64,000 bases of DNA, taken from positions 10,030,501 to 10,094,500 of the forward strand of contig JARCOQ010000016.1 of NCBI GenBank assembly GCA_029207755.1, read 5' to 3'. Made by a program: the position numbers and the translations under genes. The first letter of the stretch is position 1; each line of letters begins with the position of its first letter. Below the pieces are notes generated by a model. It was given only the letters and a program-made list of their open reading frames with translations. It did not search any database and had not been told where the DNA came from. Positions 1 to 10,785 of the stretch are shown here, in pieces. Source of the stretch: Chamaea fasciata (Eukaryota; Chordata; Aves; Passeriformes; Sylviidae).

Positions 1-278
1 GGGCAGCGCCCCCCGCCCCTCCCGGGGAGCCGCCGGGGGTCCTCAGCACGTCTACGGTCCCCGCCCGCCTGCGACGAGCCGCAGCCGGGGAAGGGCCGGG
101 GATGCTCCGGGGCGGGCAGGGCGGGCGGCATCGCGGCCGGGCCCCGGGAGCAGCGCTAGGATGCGGCCCCGAGCCGCCGCGCCCGCTGCTGCGACGCCGG
201 TGCCCGTGTGTGCCCCCCCTCCGTGTGTGTCCCCCCACACCGCCGCCCCCCGCCCGGCCCCGCCGCCGCCGCACTCAC

Positions 279-372
279 TGGCTTTGCCGGGCTTGGGCCT
301 CTGCAGCAGCTTCTGCACGGCCGCGATGTCCTCCGCCTTCACCGCCTGCACCAGCTCCTGGTCCTTGCCCAT
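279..372 (-). CDS. CASKIN1: CASKIN1 first coding exon (partial gene)
   Basis: The minus-strand ATG at 372 opens a 31-codon exon beginning [20 protein letters not shown] and ending at a GTGAGT donor just below 279, in phase 1. This matches the conserved N-terminus of caskin-1, the synaptic scaffold whose ankyrin repeats, SH3 and SAM domains bind CASK; in the family the next codon begins the Lys-Leu-Leu-Gly segment leading into the ankyrin repeats. All later exons lie beyond the left edge. The exon sits inside a strong CpG island and the flanking order (CASKIN1 next to MLST8) fits vertebrate synteny. CASKIN2 has a different start (MGREQDL-type), so CASKIN1 is preferred. Confidence 0.85.
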
Positions 373-1000
373 GGCTGCGCCGCGCCGGGGCTGCCGGCTG
401 CGGGCTCACGGCCCGAGCATCCTCCGCGGCGCGGCGCGGCGCGGCGAGGGGCGGGGGGCGGCGGGGGGTGGCTCGGCGCGGCTCGGCACGGCTCGGCACG
501 GCACGGTGCAGCCCCCCCGCCCAGCCCGCCCGCTCCGGAGGCGGGGGCGGGGGCGGCGGCGGCGGCGGGCGCCCGGGGCGGGGCGCGGCGGGGCGGGGGG
601 GCCGCACCGGGAGCGCGGGGAGCAGCGCGGGAGAGGAGGAAGAGGAGGAGGAGGACGAGCAGGAGGAGGAGGAGGAGAAGGAGAAGGAGGAGGAGGAGGA
701 GAGGGCGGGGGCCGCCCGGTGCTGCGGGCGGAGCGCGGGGATCCCCCTCCCCGGTGCCGGGCCCGGGGGACGCCCCGGTGGGAGCCGCCGCGCAGCCGTG
801 GCGTGTAACGAGCTGGCGGGTCTCAGCGGCAGGAGGGGACGGGGGGGACACGGCTGCTGCTCGGGGCCTCTTCCCACTCGGGGAGGGTACCGGGGAGATC
901 CAGCAGACCCCCTCCCGGGGCACCCCGTGCTCCCCAGCCCGGCTCCAGGGTGCCCTTCGCCGCTCCCCGTCCCGCCTGGCAATCGCAGCAGCCTGCGGGG
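373..1000 (-). promoter_or_regulatory. CASKIN1 CpG-island promoter / 5' UTR
   Basis: This is very GC- and CpG-rich sequence immediately upstream of the CASKIN1 ATG. It includes GC-box-like GGGGCGGGG runs near 540-600 and a purine tract of GAGGA/GGAGGA units at about 635-705. No TATA box is obvious. The long reading frames on both strands here are a by-product of GC richness. The transcription start was not located. Confidence 0.6.
635..706. repeat. GA-rich purine tract (GAGGAG)n
   Basis: An almost pure purine run of GAGGA/GAAGA units lies in the CASKIN1 promoter island. Such mirror-like polypurine tracts can form triplex DNA and are length-variable. It produces spurious poly-Glu and poly-Ser/Leu reading frames. 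Confidence 0.8.
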
Positions 1001-1099
1001 CCGATAACGGAAACCGGGCAGCATCAGCCTTTCAATTGCTGTAAATAAAGCGCTCATCACCGCGTCATTTTCCACTTTTGTTGACACAATGGCCGGTGA

Positions 1100-2845
1100 C
1101 ATTCGTCCCTTTCACTTTTAAGGCTGAAACGACCGAGACATTACAGTTGCGGAGGGTTCCCGGCTGTGCCGGGGGCTGAGGAACCCGATAGGAAATGGGG
1201 CCAGTGACGGACAAGGCGTTAATGTCCCTGCGGTGCCATCAGGGCAGAGCACGGACATCTCTCGCACGAAATCAGCCCGAATTTCTGCCCTCCCGGACAA
1301 GTTCCTAGCTAAAAGCCTCGTGGAGTCCCGGCTCCAGCAAACCGGCGTTGGGGCACGGGGGGCAGGAAGGCTGGTAGCCAACTGGCCACCACAGCGCTGG
1401 GCACGGAGGGGCGCAGTCACAGGTGGGTGCAGTGTGCGGGGACCGGGAGCTACAGCCCCGTGTCAGGCAGACGGGAAGATGGAGGAGGGAAGGCAGCCGT
1501 GCCCTGATGCCCCCTTCCCGCCCCGTGCTGGTCCGTGCCCCCCCGAGCTGGAGCCTCCCTGCACAGCCCCCAGCTCCCGCCCAGTCCCCGGGCTGACCCC
1601 CCCTCAGGGACGGCGGGGTCCGTCTCCTCTCCCCACCCCCACTTTCCAATCCAGGACATTTGGGTTGCCAGCACGGAACGCCGTCTAATCTGCCCTCTAA
1701 TCCCGCAGCCGGGCGCTGCACGGGGCCCTGAGCCGCGGCCGGGCTCCCGGGGCTGGGGGCTGGGGCTCCGCACGGGTCGGGGGCTTCCTTCACATCTGCC
1801 ACCACCTGATAACAAACCAGGCGCCTCAACAAAGGTCCCTTTGTGCCCCACGGCTCCCTCCTGCTGGGCCCCCACACCCAGTCACCCAGCACAGACCCGG
1901 CACGGGGCAGCTCCTGCCCCCGCGGCCTCGCCGGGCACCGGGACCTCCGTGACCGGGGCACGACACGGGCCAGCAGGGCCACGCTGTGGGGCCGGTGGGG
2001 TGCACAACGCCGTCCCTCCTCCCCGCCCGAGCCGGGCTTTGCGGGAGGAGCTCCAGCCTGGCGTTCCTGCGGCTCCCTCGGGCTCTTGCCAAGTCGGGTT
2101 GGTCTTTGCAGAGCAGAAGAATGTGCAGTGAAATGTCCCCGTTCCTGCCCTGCACACGCCGAGCGAAAGCAGCGCCCGGAACGGGCAGAGCCTGGGGCTC
2201 AGGGGGTTTAGGGTGGGCACTGTGGGCAACAGGCACGTGGAAAACCTGAACTGTGGGAACTGGAGACAGCAGCAGCAGCAGGAGGGCTCATCCCACGCCG
2301 AGATCCCCACGCATCCCCCCAGCACAGCTGCCTTTCCGATGGGAAAAGAGCACAGCAGAGCCTCTGCCTGAGCTCGGGAGGCAGCGGGGGTCTGGGTGCT
2401 GGAACAACAGAGAAGAAGGAAGAGATGAAAGCAGAGTTTGGAGGCTGAAGAAGCCATCACTGCTCTCACACCCCTCCCAGCGACCAGGGATTCACAGAGA
2501 CTGAGAGCAGGCAGGGTTGGGGAGCGGGTGCTGGTGGGAGCCTGGCAGGGCCCCTGCACGTCCCTCCTTCCCTGCCCTGTCCCAGGTGCCAGCCCTTGCC
2601 TGGGACATGCAGCACGCAGCAGCCATAAGCTGGATCCCGTCCAGAGAGGGCACGGCCACCCTCGGGGCCAGCACGGGGCACACGGGTGTGTCCCCATGAG
2701 CTCTGTCACACTCTGCCCTGTGGCTGCCAACCCCTCCAGCTCCCTCAGAGCCCGAGCAGGGGCCCAGGAGCTGTCACAGGAGAGAGCCCAGCCCTCCACA
2801 CCAGCCTCTCCCTGCCCGGGGGGACAGAGCCCTCTCAGCAAGCAG
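1100..2845. other. Intergenic stretch between CASKIN1 and the hexosaminidase-like gene
   Basis: No splice-compatible coding segment or recognisable protein similarity was seen on either strand. The sequence is GC-rich unique DNA whose short open frames look random. Confidence 0.5.
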
Positions 2846-2863
2846 CAGTATCTACGAAAATAC

Positions 2864-2869
2864 TTTATT
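2864..2869 (-). terminator. Poly(A) signal of the hexosaminidase-like gene
   Basis: AATAAA on the minus strand lies 125 bp past the TAG stop at 2994, giving a short 3' UTR. Confidence 0.7.
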
Positions 2870-2993
2870 GTGGAGGGGGGAGTGCAGGGGCTCTGTACAG
2901 TGCAAACGGCAGCGGCAGAGCCGTCACCAGCAAACAGACACACGATGGAGGCTCCCAAAGGCCAGCCAGGGGGGAGCCGGGGGGCTGCAGCCC

Positions 2994-5900
2994 CTACATG
3001 GCCTTGGGCCGGCCGTTGAGGCGGATGATAGCCCGGTAGTCCCGCACCAGGTCCCGCAGCTGGTCCAGGTAGGGGTTGACGTTCTCCTCCATCCACTCCT
3101 CCACCGTGTCAGGGAAGTAGATCCTCTCCAGCTGGGCACGCAGGTCACGGACAAAGCTCTCCCAGTCCTCATGGAGCCTGGAGGGGGGAGAGCAGGGGTC
3201 CAGCTGCCTGCTGTGAGGGACCCCAGGACCGAGCAGGGACCCCTCCCAGCCCCAAGAAGGCTCCCCCCAGCCCCCAGCAGCACGTACTTGAGCACCTTGC
3301 TGCCAAAGCTCTCCATGTTGCGGGGATTCCCAAACTGCCGCTTCCGGTGGTAGGGGCTGAACCAGCCCTTGATGGCACTGGAGAGGCACGAGGGATTTGG
3401 GGACACAGGGGCCACCAGGGACAGGGAGCTGCGCATCAGGCAGGTCCCCTCCCGTGGAAAAACATGGCCAGAGGGACCAATCCTGCTGCTCCCCAGCATG
3501 TTACCTCTCCTCCTCCAGTGCCTTAAGAATGCTCTCCTTCAGGTGGCCATTAACCTGCTCCACCATATGGTAGATCTCCACACCAGGGAATGCTCCCCTG
3601 CCCTCACTGGGGAAAGAGAGGGGAAGGTGAGGGCTCAGCACGTGCGGTGCACTGGGCTGGGTGAACTCCAGCACCCTAGTGGGTCTGGGACCAGGGCATT
3701 TGGGTGACCAAGACCCTGCTTCCCTCCAGTGCATCGCTTTGGATGCAACTGCCCCGACCACATGCCACGCACCAGGTGCTCTGCTCCAGCTGCACGCTCT
3801 CCAAGCCCAGCACATCCAGGACCTTCCTCTTGGCCTCTTCTGTGAAGCCCCCTGGGAGGGCCAGAAAAGGGACAGAGGAGCTTGGGACAAGTCCCCATCA
3901 GGCTCATCCCGGCTTCACCACACCCCCAAAACTGAAGCTCTTCCTCCTCTGCCTCCCAGCTCCTCCCAGCACCCTGCCCAGCAGGACGGGGTCTGGCAGG
4001 CAGTGGGAGGTGGGGGTGAGCCTGGCCATGCTGGCAGGGCTGGGGGCTCACCGTTCACCAGGGTCTGCAGGCAGATCGCCAGAGAGGGGATGCTGACGGG
4101 CAGCAGCTCGCAGAGCACTGAATAGTGATCGTACCTGCAGGACAGGGACAGCCACCACCTCTGCCCTGTGCCAGCACGGCTCTGAGGGCACCAGGAGGGC
4201 AGGGGAGGGTCTCACCACCCCTTACCTCTGCCAGCCCGTGAGCACCACGCCCTGCAGGCGCAGTGGGGCCAGCCGTGGCACGGCCTGCATCACCTTCAGC
4301 CAGCTCAGGTGGTTTTTCAGGTGGTAGCTCAGCGGGGTCCAGGCCTGTGCCGGCCCCGTGGTGCCCTTGAAGGCGCTGGCGAACCAAACGGCCTCGAAGC
4401 CGCTCTCCACGTACTTGGTGAGGAACGGCACTGCGGCGGGACAGGCGCAAACCACCAGTGCCACCGTCCCCAGTTGGCTGTGGGGGGCTCAGGGGGGATC
4501 CTTCCACCACCCCCAGGAGCCTGGCAGGTCACCTTACCGATCTGCTCAGCCTCAAAGTCAGGTGCATAGAACCACACCACAGGTGAGACGTGCTTCGCTA
4601 TCCCGGACTCTGCAGGGACAGCAGTGAGGGGACGTTGGTGCCAGCAGCAGGAGGGAGCCTCAGCCTCCTCAGGCTTCCCCAAGACCCACAGGGCAAGGCA
4701 TGGGCTCCTGCTGGCACTGGGGGCAATGCCTGCCAGGGTGGACACACAGGGGGTGCTGCTGAGGAGCCTGGAACAGATGCCACCACTGCCCTCCCTGTCC
4801 CCTCACCCCGCAGGGCTCCCACGCTGATCTTCCTCAGCATGTCGTCCCACATGAGCACCCGCAGCCCCCAGAACTGCGCCGTGAGGAAGCCCAGAACCTC
4901 CTTGATGTGCTTCAGGTACATGGTCCCCACGTCGCCCTTGTTGTGGCTCATCCAGTTCTTGGAGTCCATCCCCTCCCCGAGATGGAAAACCTGGACTTGG
5001 GGGAAGGGAGACGCTCAGCAGCCCTGGGAGCACCCCTGGTGCCTGGGGAGAGGGATGGGGGTCCCTGCACAGCTCCTGCCCACCTCGTCTGCACCAATGT
5101 GGATCCAGGTGGAGCGCCGGTGCTTCTCGACCACCTGTGACAGGATGCTCTTGAGCAGGGCCAGGGTGTCGGGGGCGTGGGGGTTGAAGCTGTTGGGGAA
5201 GCGCTCGACCTCCCGCAGGTGCTGGTACTTCTCATGCTTGAGGATGAACTGCGGGGAGGAACAATCAGGGGGCTGTCCAGGGGGAACCCCTGTGATCTGG
5301 GATGGGGAGCAGGACTGGGAGCCTCTACCTCCACATGGCCAAAGGTCTGCACCAGGGGAACCACCTCCAGCTTGTGTTGCTCCGCCAGCTGCTGGATCCG
5401 CTCGATGTCCTCCTCGCTGCGAGGGCAGGGACAGGCTCAGGGGGGGATGCCAGGGCAGAGTGTGGGGCACTTCCCCCTCCTCCCCCTCCTCTGGCACCCT
5501 GCCCACATGGCCCTGGTTGCCCCATACATGTGTGCTTTACTGAGGGGCACAAATATTGACCTGTCAGGGCAGGAAGCTGCTCTGCCCAGCAGCACAGCCT
5601 GGCACTCTGACTGTGGTTATCACGGGCACGGGGCCAGGTGGGTCACACCCAGCCCCTGGCACCCGGGACCTGCAGGGGCTGCAGGCACCACAGCCAGCTG
5701 GGCACACAGCCCCGCACAAGCCCTGCTCACCTGTAAGCGTACGGTGACCTGAGGATTTCCAGCTCCCCCTTGAAGGGGAACATGTCCTCGTACTCGATGA
5801 GGACGCCGTTGGCTCCCAGCTGGGACAGGAGGGGGAACACCTGCAGGGTGGGCAGGGTGGGCTCAGCAGTGGGGATGGCACAGACCAGGTGTCAGCAGGG

Positions 5901-6423
5901 GGCTGAGCCCTGTCAGCGCATCCTCCCCTTGGCCCCTCCTCCTGCCCCTGGGCATCCTCACCTGCTCCAGGTAGGAGACTCTGGGCGCAGCTCCCTTGAG
6001 GTCCAGGTGGACCAGTCTCATCTCGGTGGCACTGACATCCCTGGGGACCTGCTGCTTTTGCTTCAGAGCCGTTATCTTTGCTGCAGGGACCTCCAGAACC
6101 TGGCTCTGGGGGATGATGTCCTGGACGATGTCACCTGTGTCCCCCCAGAACGCGCTGTCCTTGCTGGCGGGCTTGTGCAGCTCCAGGGTAAAGCTGCAGG
6201 GAGTGGAGGAGGGATGGGGGTGTCTGTGGGGTTACGGGGGTGTCCATGGGGTGATGGGGGCACCACACAAGCACAGCCCAAGGGGTGCCACAGGCCCTGA
6301 CCCCCCTGGGGTCCTGCTGTCACCTCACCTGTCACGGAAGAGGAACTTGATGCCGGCCAAGGCAACGAGGAGCAGCACGACGAGGCGCAGCAGGTTCAGC
6401 CGGTGGCTCCGCTGGAAAGCCAT
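2994..6423 (-). CDS. Hexosaminidase D-like GH20 glycoside hydrolase, membrane-anchored
   Basis: Thirteen coding exons close in phase to 562 aa: 6423-6329, 6193-5962, 5840-5731, 5416-5329, 5248-5084, 4990-4807, 4609-4538, 4430-4226, 4134-4052, 3851-3773, 3606-3505, 3377-3288 and 3177-2994 (TAG). Residues about 11-29 ([19 protein letters not shown]) form one hydrophobic segment after a short basic tail, so a type II anchor is inferred. The GH20 barrel follows, with the catalytic Asp-Glu pair in [15 protein letters not shown] (Asp229/Glu230) and aromatic strands such as [11 protein letters not shown] and [13 protein letters not shown]. The family (HEXD) removes terminal beta-linked GalNAc/GlcNAc. 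Human HEXD is encoded elsewhere (17q25, from memory), so this is probably a paralogue kept in birds; I leave the symbol blank. Confidence 0.85.
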
Positions 6424-6434
6424 CTCTGTGACCT
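6424..6434 (-). other. 5' UTR part and acceptor of the start-codon exon, hexosaminidase-like gene
   Basis: A minus-strand CCCCAG acceptor (6435-6436) precedes 11 bases and then the ATG at 6423. The start exon is therefore not the first exon, and an upstream non-coding exon is required. Confidence 0.65.
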
Positions 6435-6436
6435 CT

Positions 6437-9236
6437 GGGGACACACACACGGGGTCTGGCAGTCCACGGCCAGCAGTGGCCAGAGCGACTCCAAGCACAG
6501 GTGAACCTACCCAGCCCCACGTACCGTGTCCTGCTCCCCTGCCCAGGGCACCACGAGACCCCGAGAAAGGCGACATGGGGACAACCCCTCTGGCCAGCCC
6601 GGTGCCCATCGGGGACGTGCGCGGCAACGCCCCTGTCCCTCCTACCTCGTGTGCCCCAGCGTGGGGCCAGCGGCCGGCTCCGCCTCTCCCTCTGCCCGCA
6701 CGGGTGAGGCCGGGGCCGGGGCAAACAGGGCGGTGGCTGCAGAGCGGGTCCCCACCGGGGATCCCGTCCGGCTGCCGGGTGTCCCCCGAGCCAGGGGCCG
6801 TGTCACAGGGCGGCTGGATGGGGTGGCATCACGGGCTGGGCTCGGTGCATCCCTGCGGGTAGAAATGAGGTGATTGGGAGCCAGCCAGGCACATGCCAGC
6901 ACCGGGCTGCTCCGGGGACGGCACCGGCACAGCCGCGGCACTGGCGGGGTGAGGGTGGCAGCCCGGAGCCCCTTGGCACCCGCGAGAGGCAGCACGGATC
7001 CTCCTGGGAGCCACACGTAGGCAGCACTTCTGCCCGCCCTTTCTGCTGTTTCTGTGGTTCTGGTGTGTTCGGTGGGGCCCGGACAGGGCAGCGCAGCTCC
7101 CCCCGGCCTCGCCGGCGCTGCTGCCACCCAAACACACCCGAGCTCAGGGTTAAATTCAGCGCCGGCAGAGCGGGGAAGTGAAAAGCAGATTTTGGCAGCT
7201 GCGGGTGCCCAAGCGGCTCAGCTGATCGCGGGGGTTTTGTTTGTGTTGCCCGAGCGGTGGCACCGGGGAGAGCCGCTCTGAGCCGCCCCGCGCCTCCGGC
7301 TGCGAGCGAGCCCTTTTCCAGACACATCCTAATCCTAATCCCTCCCGATACGCAACCCCGGCCGCTGCCGCGGGGTGCAGGGGCTGCAGAGACCACCCCG
7401 GGCAGCTGGACGTGCTGTCCCCAGAGCACGAGGCCCCAGCAAGGGCAGGTCACAGGGCAGGACAGCGACGTGCAGGAGGGAGCCGAAGCATCCCTGTGCC
7501 ATCCCCAGCGCCCGGTGCCCGCGGGTGCCCAGTCCCTCGGTGCCCGTGAGCAGGAGGAGGAGCAGGAGCCGCTTTTGGGGGAGCAGGCAGTTCCCTGGGC
7601 TCCTTCCCTGCACCTCGTGGCATTGCAGCTCCTGTGCTGCGGGGGACAAATGTGGTACCCACCCCCTGCCGTGCGCAGCCCGGGATATTCCTGGCAGCTC
7701 CAGCACAGCCCAGCAGGGATGTGCCAGGCTGGGGACGGCTGCCAGCCCAGGGGTCACCGCTGGGTGCACAGGGAGCCACAGAGGGGACACAGGAGGGCGG
7801 GTCAGTGGCTCCTGGGCACGCAGCACGGGGTACCCAGCACCCAGGAAGGCCATAAATATGCCAAGTGCTAATGGCGCTGTCATGGGAACACAGCGCCTGA
7901 TTGGAACAGGGATAAATATTTAGACAGACGCTGTCAGCTCGCCAGGATTCGGTGTTTTTAATGCACGTTATCTTAAATAGGGCAGGTTCCCAGGGCTGGA
8001 GCTCCCTGGCACAGCCAGGGCGAGGGCAGGCGGGATGGGCGCTGGCCGGAGCGGGGCAGCCCCGAGGGGCGCCGGGGGCAGCCGGGGCGTCATCCCCCCG
8101 CCACGGGGACACCCCTGGGCAGCGAAGGCTCAGCTGATGCATGCCGCCCCTCTAACCCCGCACCTCCCCGCCAGCACCCGCTCTTTTTATTAACGTCACA
8201 TCTTCTGCTGTTCAGGCCCCGGGAGGCTCGGGAGAGCCCGCGGCTCCGCACGACCGGCCAGGCTGATGTTTCACCGGCAGCGGGGCGAGGAGGGGCCGCA
8301 CCCTGGGCCCCCTCCCTGCTTCCACGTGGGTTTTGCTGCCAGCCCCCTGCATCCAGCCCCGCTTACCTTCCAGAGCCCCGAGGAGAGAAGGATGGAAGCA
8401 AACAAACCCAAATCTGAGCCTGGAGACGGCAGGGCCGTGGAGGGGGGAGGGAGCCGAGTGTCCCGGGGGCGGCAGGGGCCACTGTGTTCCATGGACTGGC
8501 AGCCAGGGGTTCGGGTGCCACCCTGCTGCCCACAGCTCCGGTGCCCCCTATTGTTTCCGTGCCCCAGCACAGCCGGCAGTGCAGCCATGGGGGAGCGATG
8601 CTGCTCCGTGCACGCTTCGAGTGCACACTCACACACACGTGCACACGCTCACGTGCTTCCAGAGCGTTCCACGGCCAGCCTGGCCGTGACCATCCCGTGC
8701 TGCCAGCCTGTGCCCGCCGCCCCCCCGCCCAGGATGAGCTGCAGACCCACAGCCGGGGACTCCTGCGTGGAGAGGCTGCTACAGCCCCATGGCAGCAGGA
8801 GGGGGCTCTTCCCTCATCCCTGGGCAGAACTGGTCCCTGTCCCATCCCGTCCTCTCCCGGGGTAATGCAGCACACACGGAGCAGCCCCTGGGCACAAGGG
8901 ACCCTTTCCACCCCCCACCCAACCCTCTGTGCCTTGGAGCACCACCCACGCCCCGCAAACCCGGCACACCCCCCAACGCCCCACACCAAGGACATCCCTT
9001 GGGCATTCCCGCGCTGCACGGTCCCCTCCAGGCTCCGCTCGGCACCCCAGCGGCCCCGGGCACACCGGCGTCCTCCGCGGGCATCCCTGCATCCTCCCAA
9101 GAAACCCCGCATCCTCCCCGGGCTTCCCTGCGGCACCGGGGCCCTGCATTCCCCCGAACATCCCCACATCCTCCCGGCGCCAGTCCCCACCGCGGCGCCG
9201 GGCACCCCCGGCCCCGAGCATCCCCCGGCCCTTACC
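6437..9236 (-). other. Large first intron of the hexosaminidase-like gene
   Basis: No coding exon was recognised on either strand. The only local feature noted is a CA/TG-rich patch (CACACACACGTGCACACG) near 8630-8660. Confidence 0.45.
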
Positions 9237-9335
9237 GGCAGGTGCGGGGCGGCCGCGGGCACCGCCGGGAGCGGGAACGGGAACGGGCGCGGGCGCGGGC
9301 ACGGGCACGGCCGCCGCCGCCACCGCTCTTAAAGG
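9237..9335 (-). promoter_or_regulatory. Probable non-coding first exon and promoter of the hexosaminidase-like gene
   Basis: A minus-strand donor (CTGCCG|GTAAGG) at 9237/9236 ends a GC-rich segment with CpG-dense GGGAACGGG and GGGCGCGGG repeats. It would join by a 2.8-kb intron to the acceptor at 6435. The exact start is unknown; the assignment rests on the strong donor, CpG density and the need for a 5' exon. Confidence 0.45.
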
Positions 9336-9639
9336 GCCCGGTGCCCGCCGTGGGGAGGGATGATGCACCGGGCCCCGCCACCGGCCGCGCACAGCGGGCA
9401 CCGTGCCCAGCGCCCGGGTGCCACACGCGCACCGTGTAGCGCCGGCACAGCGCGGAGGCACCGCCCGCCCTGACCCGGGCGGCACCGGCACGAGGGGTGG
9501 CCCCGGGGCGGGTCCGCGGTGCCCGGTGCGTGCCCGGTGTCGGTTCCCAGTGCCCGTTTGGGCTCGGTGTGTGCCCAGTGCCCGCCCCCGCCCAGCGATG
9601 CCCGTTGTGTCCTCTGTGCCTGGTGCTCGGTGTGTGTCC

Positions 9640-10468
9640 AGCGTCCCACGTCCTGTGCCCAGTGTGTGCCGCGTGTGTGTCCCATGTCCAGTGTCCCGTG
9701 TCCAGTGTCCCGTGTCCCGTGTACAATGTCCCATGTTCCATGCCTGGTGTGTGCCCAGTGCGTGTCCCATGTCCCACGTTTCATGTCCCATACTTGGCAC
9801 CTGGTGTGTGCCTTGTGCCCAGTGTGTGTCCCATGTCCCATGTCCCGTGTCCCGTGTCTCGTGTCCCTTGTCTCGTGTCCCGTGTCCCATGTCCCGTGTC
9901 CAATGTCCTGTGTTCTGTGCCTGGTGTGTGCCCGGTGTGTGTCCCATGTACTGCGTCCCATGTCCCATGTCCTATGTTCCATATCCCATATCCCATGTCC
10001 CATATGCCATATCCAATGTCCCATATCCCATATCTCATATCCCACGTCCCACATCCCACACCCCATATCCCATATACCACACCCCATATCCCATATCCCA
10101 TGTCCCATGTCCCATGTCCCATGTCCCATGTCCCATATCCCATATCCCATATCCCATATCCCACATCCCATATCCCATATCCCATGTCCCATGTCCCATG
10201 TCCCATATCCCATATCCCATATCCCATATCCCATGTCCCATATCCAATGTCCCATATCCCATATCTCATATCCCACGTCCTACATTCCACACCCCATATC
10301 CCATATCCCACACCCCATATCCCACACCCCATATCCCATATCCCATATCCCACATCCCACATCCCATATCCCATATCCAATATCCCATATCCCATATCCC
10401 ATATCCCATATCCCATATCCCATATCCCATATCCCATATCCCATATCCTATATCCCATATCCCATGTG
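9640..10468. repeat. Heptamer satellite (CCCATAT)n / (CCCATGT)n / (CCCGTGT)n
   Basis: About 118 head-to-tail 7-bp units on the plus strand. The left third is diverged and GC-richer (CCCGTGT, CCAGTGT), the middle mixes CCCATGT and CCCATAT, and the right end is nearly pure CCCATAT. A block containing ATCTCATATCCCACGTCC recurs at 10032 and 10263, exactly 231 bp (33 units) apart. The unit contains no stop codon in any of six frames, which explains the long apparent reading frames here. The minus strand reads GGGATAT repeated, so GGG runs are separated by 4-nt loops. The array lies between the divergent hexosaminidase-like gene and MLST8. Confidence 0.97.
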
Positions 10469-10479
10469 GCCCGCCCTTT

Positions 10480-10785
10480 TCCCGCACTGCGCCCCCTGGC
10501 GGCACCGCTGGGAGCGCTCCCCCCTCGCGCTGTGGTCTCGCCTGTCGCCCCCCCGGCCCGGCCATGGTCCGTCCCCCGGCCCCGCTCCCGCGCATGCGCA
10601 CTCCCGCCGGACGCGGCTCTCGGGCGGCGCTGCGCGCACGCGCAGAGCCGGGAACCGGGAGCGGACCGGGAGCGGGACCGGGGCTGGGACTGGGGGGACA
10701 CGGGCAGGACCGAGACCCCGCGGGGTGACAGACACCCCGCAGCCTTTCGGGAGTCCCCCGAGCGCGGGCGGGGCGCGGCGGCACC
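10480..10785 (+). promoter_or_regulatory. MLST8 promoter with two NRF1-type motifs
   Basis: A CpG-rich segment follows immediately after the heptamer array. CGCGCATGCGCA (10589-10600) and TGCGCGCACGCGCA (10631-10644) fit the palindromic NRF1 consensus. No TATA box was seen. The MLST8 ATG is at 10786. Confidence 0.6.

Noticed and set aside
102..1102. Long plus and minus reading frames of 190-300 codons in the first kilobase
   Set aside because: Composition-driven frames in the CASKIN1 CpG island, rich in Arg/Gly/Pro or Glu/Leu homopolymers from the GAGGA tract.
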